Shown: piece after piece, positions 27,607 through 34,551 of the stretch | How positions within the stretch are numbered: position 1 is the first letter of the stretch | Layout of the letters: every line of letters starts with the position of its first letter | Assembly: GCF_000237085.1 (NCBI RefSeq) | Contig: NC_016627.1 | Coordinates: forward strand, 2,170,118-2,234,117 | Direction of reading: 5' to 3' | DNA: 64,000 bases | Source: Acetivibrio clariflavus DSM 19732 | GTDB lineage: Bacteria; Bacillota; Clostridia; Acetivibrionales; Acetivibrionaceae | Notes under the pieces: generated by a model | Database searches by the model: none | Told to the model about the DNA's origin: nothing | The model's input: the letters and a program-made list of their open reading frames with translations, nothing else | Position numbers and translations under genes: made by a program

Positions 27607-28807
27607 TATATATTATCTTATCTATACCCTTTGCCCATTCTGCCATGGGTTCAGGAATTTTATTTGCATATTTCTTATCATTGGTATAATAATATATCTC
27701 ATTAAAACCAACAATAGCTGCATATATATATTTAGGAGAGATAATATAAAAGCAATTTCCATGTGCACCCCTCAAAGAGGAAGCTCCTGCCTTAACTTTT
27801 TCTCCGTCCATCATTACTTCTGAGTAACCCACATATACTGTATAACTGATAAAATCATCATATCGGTCACCAACAAGTTCTCTGAACACTTTTTCCTGTT
27901 CTTCAGTTTCTACTATTCCAACATCCAATGCCGTAGGCATAGAAATTTCTTTCTTCCCAAACACATATTCGGAATCAAATCCTACACCTGCTCCACATCC
28001 ATAATCATACCTATTTGAATTTAATTTCAATAAGTCATTTTCTATTCTAAACTCAAAAAAAACATTTTCATCATCTCCTATATAGGTGGTATCCTTAAAT
28101 ACTGCTTTTGCAGAACCATTTTCTACAATGGCAAAACTGCTTAGCCATCCACTGTTAGCTCCGCTGAAAGCATTTAATTCAAAATGAATCAAATCATCGA
28201 ACAATACTTTTATATCTGCTTCTGAGCCGGCAAAATAGTTTGAGCTTTTGCCAGTCCAGAGTCCGTCAAATTTCATAATTTCTGCACTAGGTGGCTTTGG
28301 AGAAGTTATATCCGAGCCTTCTCTAATTAAATACATTGGATATATAACATCTCCGCTTTTCCAGTACCCTTGAAAATAATCCTTCGATCTGAAACAACCA
28401 ACAATATTACCTTTTTTATCCGTATCTTCTGTAAGGGAAACGGTTTGAAAATCTCTCATTTCAGCAAAATCCGAAATAGAGCCTTCCAGTTTTATATCTG
28501 TTTTGTATTGGTCATAATAATACACCCCGTAAACATCTTTATCAGAAAACTCAAACTTTGCGTGTATCTTTGAATTTCCTATAGCACCTTCAAACCATTC
28601 TGTTTCAATAGCTGACTGTTTTTTATCCGTTGTTTGCGGTTGAGCTGTCAATTGTTCACCAGGCTCCTGCGTTGCAAATCCTCGTTCTTCATTTCCGGTT
28701 GTTAAAACAGGTGCAACAGTAGTTGTATCCGGTTGTTTATGTATATTTCGAGCAGAACACCCGGTCATAATAAGTATTGCAATCATTATTATCGCTGCTT
28801 TCTTCAT
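27584..28807 (-). CDS. Lipoprotein of unknown function
   Basis: 407 residues with a clear lipoprotein signal (MKKAAIIMIAILIMTGCSAR, lipobox MTGC). A low-complexity Thr/Gln/Pro linker follows, then about 330 residues of beta-rich sequence with repeated Trp/Tyr/Gly and 'GxWxGxGS'-like stretches (DGLWTGKSSN, QGYWKSGDV). This is reminiscent of small beta-barrel or sandwich repeats. I do not recognise a named family. A ribosome binding site (AAGGTAAT) precedes the ATG. The last codons coincide with the proposed right repeat of the IS element, so the original C-terminus may have been altered. Confidence 0.7.
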   Translation of the reverse strand: MKKAAIIMIAILIMTGCSARNIHKQPDTTTVAPVLTTGNEERGFATQEPGEQLTAQPQTTDKKQSAIETEWFEGAIGNSKIHAKFEFSDKDVYGVYYYDQYKTDIKLEGSISDFAEMRDFQTVSLTEDTDKKGNIVGCFRSKDYFQGYWKSGDVIYPMYLIREGSDITSPKPPSAEIMKFDGLWTGKSSNYFAGSEADIKVLFDDLIHFELNAFSGANSGWLSSFAIVENGSAKAVFKDTTYIGDDENVFFEFRIENDLLKLNSNRYDYGCGAGVGFDSEYVFGKKEISMPTALDVGIVETEEQEKVFRELVGDRYDDFISYTVYVGYSEVMMDGEKVKAGASSLRGAHGNCFYIISPKYIYAAIVGFNEIYYYTNDKKYANKIPEPMAEWAKGIDKIIYKSTFARE

Positions 28808-29559
28808 AATTACCTTCCTTTTCTACATTCTCTCATTTATTTTTATTATATCTTTTAAATTTTACTTTTCATTAATCAGTTTGCATAGTAAATAAACTCT
28901 CAAATAGACAATTTTCTATTTGCAAAGCTTCGAACTGTACATTCTCATTTTCAAATCATAATTTTTTTTGCACAATAGATTTTGTATTGAGCAATATTTT
29001 TCTTCATTATCTGAACTCATTGTTTTAATATAATAAAATATACTATATCTTAATCGACTTGAAAAATGTTTTATCCTTTACTATCACAAATTATATCAGA
29101 CATTCCAATAATCTCCGTACTGTGTATAAACAACATATTTCGACTTATAATTTATAAATCCTTCTTGATAATATATTTTTATATTCATTTTAGTTAATTT
29201 TCCGTTTAACCGTAAAATTCGCTTTTTCGATGAAAAATCGATTTATGACTGTATTTGATATTCAATTTGTAAAGAAAAAGCAAATGTAAATTATCTCAGA
29301 AGGTACTTAAGAAATGATTGAATCAAGATTTAGTCTTATATGAAGCGAATATAAGTATAATGAACCTATGAAATGTAACGAATGTGTTAGCATTTTAAAA
29401 CCTTTTTAAGAAGAAAAAAATCCGATAAAATCATGAATTGCAACTAATTTCATTAAAAATAGGAAATTACACAATAGAAGTGTTTAATAAAATTCTTACT
29501 GAATAAATAATACCGAGAATAAAAATTTTAACAAGTACTGTAATTCATCAATATACAAA
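28808..29559. other. Long AT-rich intergenic region without a supportable gene
   Basis: About 750 bases, very AT-rich, with stops in all frames. I see no conserved coding, tRNA or repeat signal. The part near 28810-28900 should hold the lipoprotein promoter. Decayed sequence is likely. Confidence 0.5.
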
Positions 29560-29595
29560 AACATCCACTTTCGTTTGTTTTAGAAAGTGGATGTT
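29560..29595 (-). terminator. Terminator of tRNA-Lys
   Basis: A perfect 13-bp stem AACATCCACTTTC with a 10-base loop, followed on the minus strand by TTTTGTAT. It starts 13 bases after the tRNA CCA end. Confidence 0.85.
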
Positions 29596-29608
29596 ATTTC
29601 TTCAAATC

Positions 29609-29684
29609 TGGTGCGCCATTAGGGACTCGAACCCCAGGCCCACTGATTAAGAGTCAGTTGCTCTACCAACTGAGCTAATGGCGC
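29609..29684 (-). tRNA. tRNA-Lys(CTT)
   Basis: On the minus strand the acceptor arms GCGCCAT and ATGGCGC pair fully. The D-loop has AGCTCAGTTGGTAGAGC, the anticodon stem ACTGA/TCAGT encloses CTCTTAA (anticodon CTT), and the T-arm has GGTTCGAGTCC. The CCA end is encoded. It is the last host gene before the integrated element. Confidence 0.95.
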
Positions 29685-29837
29685 ATATTTCGTATCTCCC
29701 GAACACTTAATCATTATAAAAGCAAATTCATTATATGTCAATACTAATTTTAAAAATTTTTTTACCCGGCCTTAAAAAATTTTTTAAAAAAAGTCTTGAT
29801 TTATTTTTATGTATATGTTATTATAATCAAGCAACAC

Positions 29838-29880
29838 GCCGAAGTGGTGAAATTGGCAGACGCACTGGACTCAAAATCCA
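29838..29880 (+). pseudogene. 5' half of a host tRNA-Leu(CAA) split by integration
   Basis: GCCGAAG acceptor strand, a D-arm with GGTGAAATTGGCAGAC, and CTGGA CTCAAAA of the anticodon arm are present, ending in the att core. The next bases do not continue as a tRNA: no T-arm and no CTTCGGC acceptor partner. The missing half is found 16.4 kb away at 46329-46384. Joining them restores a perfect tRNA-Leu with a 5-bp anticodon stem CTGGA/TCCAG and matching acceptor GCCGAAG/CTTCGGC. Confidence 0.92.
29869..29880 (+). other. attL core of the integrated element
   Basis: ACTCAAAATCCA is repeated exactly at 46329-46340 (attR). It covers the anticodon loop and the 3' side of the anticodon stem of tRNA-Leu(CAA). 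The exact crossover lies within these 12 bases. Confidence 0.88.
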
Positions 29881-29951
29881 ATGCGTGAAGGTTTTTCGTA
29901 TAAGCTGTAAACCTTGATAAATCTGGGTTTCAGCGAATATGATAAGTGAAT

Positions 29952-29973
29952 ATCCCTCCACAGCATCCCTCCA
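29952..29973 (+). repeat. Left arm-type repeats ATCCCTCCA
   Basis: Two direct copies, 29952-29960 and 29965-29973, 13 bases apart. The same sequence occurs near the right end. Likely binding sites for the integrase N-terminal domain or for the excisionase. Confidence 0.65.
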
Positions 29974-30020
29974 ATTTCCTCGGGTGTGTAAGTGGTCGGA
30001 TAAAACTAAATAGTTAACGT

Positions 30021-30107
30021 GCCGATGTGGCGGAACTGGCAGACGCCCACGACTCAAAATCGTGTTCCCGGAAGGGAGTGTGGGTTCGACTCCCACCATC
30101 GGCACCA
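30021..30107 (+). tRNA. Element-borne tRNA-Leu(CAA)
   Basis: A complete tRNA-Leu. Acceptor GCCGATG/CATCGGC, anticodon stem CACGA/TCGTG with loop CTCAAAA (anticodon CAA), a long variable arm TCCCGGAAGGGA, T-arm GTGGG/CCCAC with TTCGACT, and encoded CCA. It differs from the split host gene at many positions, so it is not a product of that integration. It likely replaces the decoding of UUG lost when the host gene is interrupted. A terminator follows at 30127. Confidence 0.94.
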
Positions 30108-30126
30108 ATTAAAAGACAGCGTTGGT

Positions 30127-30150
30127 CCCCTTGTGTAAGGGGATTTTTTT
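30127..30150 (+). terminator. Terminator after the element tRNA-Leu
   Basis: CCCCTT, loop GTGT, AAGGGG, then ATTTTTTTTAT. It lies between the tRNA and the converging integrase gene. Confidence 0.88.
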
Positions 30151-31670
30151 TATCTCTCTAATTCATCAGTTGATTCCTGCTGGTCGAATAAAACTGGCAG
30201 GATTGCATTTGCCGTAGCAATTTTGCTGTTATAGTCTAAATGAGTGTATATGTTGGCTGTCGTGGATATATCGCTGTGCCCCAACCACTCCTGTATTTGC
30301 TTGAGACTTACACCGTTTGCGTATAGCAGGCTCGCACATGAGTGTCGTAAATCATGAAACCTGATTTTCCTTAACCCATGTTTCTCCAGTAAAAGTGCAA
30401 AATGCTGTGATATATAGTTTGGTTTCATTCGCTCTCCTATCTCATTAACGTGAACAAAGTCCAAGTATTTGCCATTGTAGCAACTACCGCATAACCTCCT
30501 GTTATTCTCTATATCTTTTTTCTTCTGCAACAGTAAGTCTGCGATTGGCTTGACCAGCGGCAACGTGCGTTTACTGGCTTTTGATTTGGTTCCCTCCTTT
30601 TCTATAATAACATTGCCTTGCCCGTCTCCAAAGTTGACCTCTGTCACTGTTAATTGTATTGTTATTTTCGGGTCATCTGGGTTAAAATCAATCGCATCCC
30701 ACCTTAACCCTATTATCTCGCTCCTACGCAGACCATAGTAAGCCGCTAAAACTATGGGTAACTCCAAGGGGTCACCTTTTGCAGCCTTGAAAAGTTTAGC
30801 AAGCTCCTCATCGGTGTAGTAGGATGCAGTGTAATCCTGCTTTTTAGGACGCTCAATCCTGTCGGCTGGATTAGATTTAATTAAACCCAGATGAAAAGCG
30901 TGCTGCAAGGCTTTGCGAATGTTGGCATGACGTCTTAACACCGAATTAGGCGACAGTCCCTTACTTAATTCGTGCTGATAAAAGTCCTGCAAATACTTGG
31001 GGTTTTCCTCAATATCGGTCAGTGTCAGCTTTTTGTCCATAAAATAGGGGATTATGCTCTGCCTGATGCCACTGTTATAGGATGCGTATGTGGTCTCCCT
31101 GACTCTGGTCCGCATCATCTCCAACCACTCCAATAAAAAGTCCACGAATAAAACCGACACCTCATCTGTCGCAGGGTTAATACCTTTTGCTGGGTTGCTC
31201 TCAATCCAGCCAAGCTCTATTGCGTAGTTTAACGATAATGTAATAATCTCGTGTATCTGCAAGATGGTCTTTTTAGACGCATGGTTTTTCGTCTTTTCAT
31301 GGTTATAGTAGGCTTCCAGTGTTGAGGTCCTTATCTCGTGGAGCTGCAAATTTAAGCTCTTAAAGTAAGGACCGATAAAAACTCTGGCGTTATGGCTGTA
31401 TACTGCGTAAGTTTCTTCGTCAAAGTCGTTCATCTTGTCCTTTAGCCATCTGTCTAAAAAGACGTGATACGGAGTGTTCTTACCTGACGCAATATCCTCC
31501 GGCTTAAAAGTCTTACGAGCCTCCAATAACATAGCCTCGGCTTTTTTCTTATTGCCCTTTACAGGCAGGCCCGTGCTAATTGATTTGCTCCGTCTTTTAC
31601 CATCACCGTCCTTCCAGTTAAGTATTATGTGGTAGTATCCGTTCTTCTCACGCAAGTGTCCTGCTATCAT
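30150..31670 (-). CDS. Tyrosine recombinase/integrase with two core-binding domains
   Basis: About 506 residues. The N-terminal part (GYYHIILNWKDGDGKRRSKS) is an AP2-like arm-binding domain. Then come two SAM-like core-binding segments, around 'YHVFLDRWLKDKM' and again around 'FVDFLLEWLEMMRTRVRETT'; most integrases have only one. The catalytic domain has YGLRRSEIIGLRW, HDLRHSCASLL, LGHSDISTTANIYTH (R...HxxR...H, then Tyr). The ATG at 31670 is preferred, although AAAGGAGG is 13 bases before it; a TTG-started longer frame reaches 31721. A GTG inside the ribosome-binding region is also possible. The gene points to attL and should catalyse integration into tRNA-Leu. Motif copies CGAATAAAAC lie inside it. 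Confidence 0.92.
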   Translation of the reverse strand: MIAGHLREKNGYYHIILNWKDGDGKRRSKSISTGLPVKGNKKKAEAMLLEARKTFKPEDIASGKNTPYHVFLDRWLKDKMNDFDEETYAVYSHNARVFIGPYFKSLNLQLHEIRTSTLEAYYNHEKTKNHASKKTILQIHEIITLSLNYAIELGWIESNPAKGINPATDEVSVLFVDFLLEWLEMMRTRVRETTYASYNSGIRQSIIPYFMDKKLTLTDIEENPKYLQDFYQHELSKGLSPNSVLRRHANIRKALQHAFHLGLIKSNPADRIERPKKQDYTASYYTDEELAKLFKAAKGDPLELPIVLAAYYGLRRSEIIGLRWDAIDFNPDDPKITIQLTVTEVNFGDGQGNVIIEKEGTKSKASKRTLPLVKPIADLLLQKKKDIENNRRLCGSCYNGKYLDFVHVNEIGERMKPNYISQHFALLLEKHGLRKIRFHDLRHSCASLLYANGVSLKQIQEWLGHSDISTTANIYTHLDYNSKIATANAILPVLFDQQESTDELER

Positions 31671-31780
31671 AATAAAACTCACCCCTCCTTTAGTTGATAG
31701 CAGCCAACCTACCACTGACAAGCTATAGTATACCGATATTATTGGCTGCCAACAACGTATAACGCATTGGATTTTTACGA

Positions 31781-31990
31781 TTAAGCAACGCCGATAAAAC
31801 GTAACACGCTAATTTTCGGGATTTTATAGATTCGACAGATTTTTAGATGTTGGATGTTGTTTGCCCGCAATAGCTTGTAGGCAGTTTTGGTGCTGATGCC
31901 AAGCATCTGGCTCATTTGCTGCACATCCAATACATCTGGATAGTCCGCAAATGTAACATTGATAGTATTGTTTGGAACTTCATCCCGCAT
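31781..31990 (-). CDS. Excisionase-like HTH protein (left)
   Basis: 69 residues starting at the ATG at 31990, with GGAGGTGATTTT directly before it. DVQQMSQMLGISTKTAYKLL followed by IPKISVLRFI is an HTH_17/excisionase-type winged helix, which bends DNA near att sites. It lies directly upstream of the integrase gene on the same strand, the usual xis-int order. A second, clearly related protein is encoded at 45804, near the other end. Confidence 0.8.
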   Translation of the reverse strand: MRDEVPNNTINVTFADYPDVLDVQQMSQMLGISTKTAYKLLRANNIQHLKICRIYKIPKISVLRFIGVA

Positions 31991-32076
31991 AAAATCACCT
32001 CCGGAACCCTTATGTTTTGGGATGTTTTGAGGGAGGCCTGATTTTGCGGGGGTTCCTGCGAATAAAACTTGACACC

Positions 32077-32103
32077 GGCCTAATAATTGGGACTGGCCTA
32101 ATA
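32077..32103. repeat. Direct repeats GGCCTAATA between the divergent xis-like and methyltransferase genes
   Basis: Copies at 32077-32085 and 32095-32103 are 18 bases apart. The first eight bases recur at 33827-33834, near the XRE regulator promoter. Shared spacing and placement between promoters suggest operators. Confidence 0.5.
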
Positions 32104-32145
32104 TACGCAAGTTATGCTAAAATCTGCGTATGGGAGGTGATAGGC

Positions 32146-33159
32146 ATAGCAAAATTAACTGATAAACAAATAAAGATTAGGGAGTACCTCAAATCTGCTT
32201 GGAATCTATCGGATAGAAGCATTGCACGAGCTCTTGGAGTATCACATAGCACGGTCGGTCGAGTACGTAAGGAAATGCAAAAAAGTGGTCGATTCGACCA
32301 CTTGTCAAATACAGCGGATAACGAGTGGATGAACCACCCGTATATACAGGCTAATAAAGGATTGCTGGAAACATTAAATCCCCGGGGACTGCGAGCCATC
32401 AAAAACATTGAAGTGCTTGATTATATGCAGGCTCACCCGCAGATAAAAAGCCCGTGCGTTGCACAGGCTTATTTAGCACGAGAAAAAAGACAACAGCGTA
32501 AAGACGCAAGGGTAACTATATCTTTGGACGATGTTGATATTAGGGTCGCTGACGTTAGGCACGTTGAACAGTTTGATTGGATTGAGGACGGAAGCATTGA
32601 CCTTTGTATTTGTGACCCGCCTTGGGATAGGACGTCAATCCCCATATGCGAAGGTATCAGCAGGGTCGCAGCCGATAAATTGCGTGACGGCGGAAGCCTA
32701 CTCGTGCTTACCGGAGGCAGCCACTTGCCTGATATTATAAATGCACTATCAGCGAATAAAAGGCTACGCTATCACTGGCTCCTGACATGCCCGTTGCCGC
32801 AAGGCTCTCCTGCGTCCGTAAGCAGGCTAAAAATACAGAGCAAGGTCAGGTTTGTGCTTTGGTATGTCAAGGGGACTTACGACGGCGATATTGTATCAGA
32901 CTACATAAATCGACCTAATAGCAGCAGTGCTACGGATAAAACCTACCATGAGTGGGGAGCACCGGAAGAACTGATTTCTGAATTGATAGAACGGTTTTCA
33001 AACCCCGGAGATACCGTAGCTGACTGGACCGTCGGCGGGGGTACTACTGCTGTCTGTGCAGTGCTGCTTGGGCGGAAGTTTATCGAGTCTGATGTGGACG
33101 AAAATGCCGTCAAGACAACCTTACGCAGAGTGCGTCAACTATTTGGTTACGCCCGATAA
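32146..33159 (+). CDS. HTH-linked DNA methyltransferase with DPPW motif
   Basis: About 337 residues. An N-terminal HTH (DRSIARALGVSHSTVGRVRK) precedes a methyltransferase domain with CICDPPWDRT (motif IV) and VADWTVGGGTTAVCAVLLGR (motif I-like). This order is that of circularly permuted N6-adenine/N4-cytosine enzymes. The best ribosome binding site, GGGAGGTGATAGGC, leads to an ATA at 32146; a GTG at 32137 lies too close to it and the ATG at 32017 is far upstream across the repeats. So the start is unusual or mutated. Its role could be to mark the element DNA or to regulate it. It is separate from the Type III Mod in the cargo. Confidence 0.8.
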   Translation: MAKLTDKQIKIREYLKSAWNLSDRSIARALGVSHSTVGRVRKEMQKSGRFDHLSNTADNEWMNHPYIQANKGLLETLNPRGLRAIKNIEVLDYMQAHPQIKSPCVAQAYLAREKRQQRKDARVTISLDDVDIRVADVRHVEQFDWIEDGSIDLCICDPPWDRTSIPICEGISRVAADKLRDGGSLLVLTGGSHLPDIINALSANKRLRYHWLLTCPLPQGSPASVSRLKIQSKVRFVLWYVKGTYDGDIVSDYINRPNSSSATDKTYHEWGAPEELISELIERFSNPGDTVADWTVGGGTTAVCAVLLGRKFIESDVDENAVKTTLRRVRQLFGYAR

Positions 33160-33298
33160 AACCTGCGTTACGGGCTTACGACAATCGCCTGCATAAGCCC
33201 CTCTGTCTCCACACTCACTCTTGGTACCTCCACCTGCAATTGACCCATTATAAATATTTGCAAGACCTGATTTGTTATCAAATTCAAAGCAAAAATCT

Positions 33299-33326
33299 AA
33301 ACCTCATCCTACTACGGATGAGGTTT
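33299..33326. terminator. Bidirectional terminator between methyltransferase and XRE genes
   Basis: AAACCTCATCC and GGATGAGGTTT around TACTAC, followed by TAGTTATTT on the plus strand and preceded by A-rich sequence. It serves converging genes. Confidence 0.85.
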
Positions 33327-33329
33327 TAG

Positions 33330-33710
33330 TTATTTACGCTTCATGACTTTTACTTTAAAGGTAAATCCATTAGAACAACGGTATGTTTCAACCCCATTGT
33401 CTTTATTAACTAATACCAGCTTTTTAGCTTCTCGTTCAGCCATTACATACATTTCATCTTCTGTGTTTAATGGAGTTCCGTCAATATAGGTAAGCGAAAA
33501 TTTTTTATCAGTGTTACTTTGCGTCTTTTCTTCCAGGGTTACGCTAAAGTCGGCAGCGATACATCGCAATAGTAGGTTAATTATATATTCAGGTGGCTTA
33601 CGTTTGCCCGTCTCCCAGTCTTGCAATGTGCGTAACGGTATATCGTAATGCTCTGCAAGTTGTTTTTGCGTAAGCTTTGCTTGTCTACGCACTTCACGAA
33701 TTCGAGACAT
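33330..33710 (-). CDS. XRE-family repressor of the element
   Basis: 126 residues. The HTH_3 domain (RRQAKLTQKQLAEHYDIP, then RTLQDWETGKRKPP) is at the N-terminus; the C-terminal ~60 residues (MYVMAEREAKKLVLV and following) are a small unknown domain. AAGGATGTGATT precedes the ATG. The promoter region holds two nested palindromes that it probably binds. It is a good candidate for the element's master repressor. Confidence 0.85.
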   Translation of the reverse strand: MSRIREVRRQAKLTQKQLAEHYDIPLRTLQDWETGKRKPPEYIINLLLRCIAADFSVTLEEKTQSNTDKKFSLTYIDGTPLNTEDEMYVMAEREAKKLVLVNKDNGVETYRCSNGFTFKVKVMKRK

Positions 33711-33733
33711 ATAATCACATCCTTGAATTTTTT

Positions 33734-33789
33734 GTACACACGCAATGCGTGTTTTGTCAATAATCTTTACGCACGCATTGCGTGTGTAC
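33734..33789 (-). promoter_or_regulatory. XRE promoter with paired palindromic operators
   Basis: GTACACACGCAATGCGTG (33734-33751) and its perfect complement CACGCATTGCGTGTGTAC (33772-33789) face each other. Each arm is itself a palindrome, ACACGCA-A-TGCGTGT. A minus-strand TTGACA (33755-33760) sits between them, so one operator overlaps the spacer to the -10 and the other lies upstream of the -35. Confidence 0.8.
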
Positions 33790-34410
33790 GAAGATAATGC
33801 CGATGTCTACGATTGGATTAGAAACCGGCCTAATCGTCTGTGTTATCGTCCGTCCGGAAAATCCCTCAATTGTAAGGTTTATTGGTAACTTGATGTTTAA
33901 AACGGCTTTAATCGAAACTCAAACGGTCAATAAAACCTGCTGGTTTCTTCGTCCTACATGATAATCCACTGGTTCCATGAAATCCGTGATATGCCAAAAA
34001 ATAAATTTAAAAATTCCGTGGTTTTCCCATCATATTGGGCTTATTGCGGGCGACGGATAAAACGATGCTAAAATCCAGAGTTAAATATTTGTTTTAGGTG
34101 TATGTGATTATAAAATTCAATACCATAGCCCGTAATCTATTTAGAATAGTTTAAGATGAGCCAGCCGACATTTTGGGAATTTAAAGGATGAGGGGACAAA
34201 AACTTGAACTATTTACACAACATAGTTAAGATTCTGGCAATACTCATCTTATCTTGACACGACCGTATAAAACACGCTTATACATTGTTTTTAATGCTTA
34301 AAATCGCTTTACAATCGCTTTGCAATTATAGTCTTGAGTTTTGGTCGACTCGGTTTGTAAAAACCTTGTGAAGGGCTGCTTACGCTCGAAAAATAATGGT
34401 TAAAAAACAC
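33790..34410. other. Intergenic region upstream of the XRE gene, no gene seen
   Basis: About 620 bases with no coding frame that I can support. It holds GATTA/TAATC with GGCCTAAT near 33811-33835, four copies or variants of the CGRATAAAAC motif up to 34273, and a small hairpin GTATAA/TTATAC at 34266-34284. It may include the junction between element backbone and cargo. Confidence 0.5.
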
Positions 34411-34436
34411 CCCTTAGCAAAATAGACTGCTAAGGG
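34411..34436 (-). terminator. Terminator of the R-M operon
   Basis: CCCTTAGCA and TGCTAAGGG around an 8-base loop, followed on the minus strand by GTGTTTTTT. It lies ~115 bases beyond the res stop codon. Confidence 0.87.
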
Positions 34437-34551
34437 ATATTTATATGACTTTAAAAAGGATTAATTTTCAATAAAGACGAAACTCACAATTCATCTAATA
34501 ATTCTTTTATGCTTATTGTTTTATCAAATATTGCAGCGCCTGTTAAAAGAA

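Noticed and set aside
29881-29951. Restored tRNA 3' half at attL
   Set aside because: A GGGTTTCA segment resembles a T-loop, but no matching T-stem or acceptor CTTCGGC is present.
32017-32145. ATG at 32017 as start of the methyltransferase
   Set aside because: This stretch contains the regulatory repeats and has no Shine-Dalgarno. The good site is at 32132-32137.
34475-34551. Short minus-strand frame after res ending in TGAAIFDKTISIKELLDEL
   Set aside because: It looks protein-like, but there is no start codon with a ribosome binding site in frame. It may be a remnant or a C-terminal extension in another frame.
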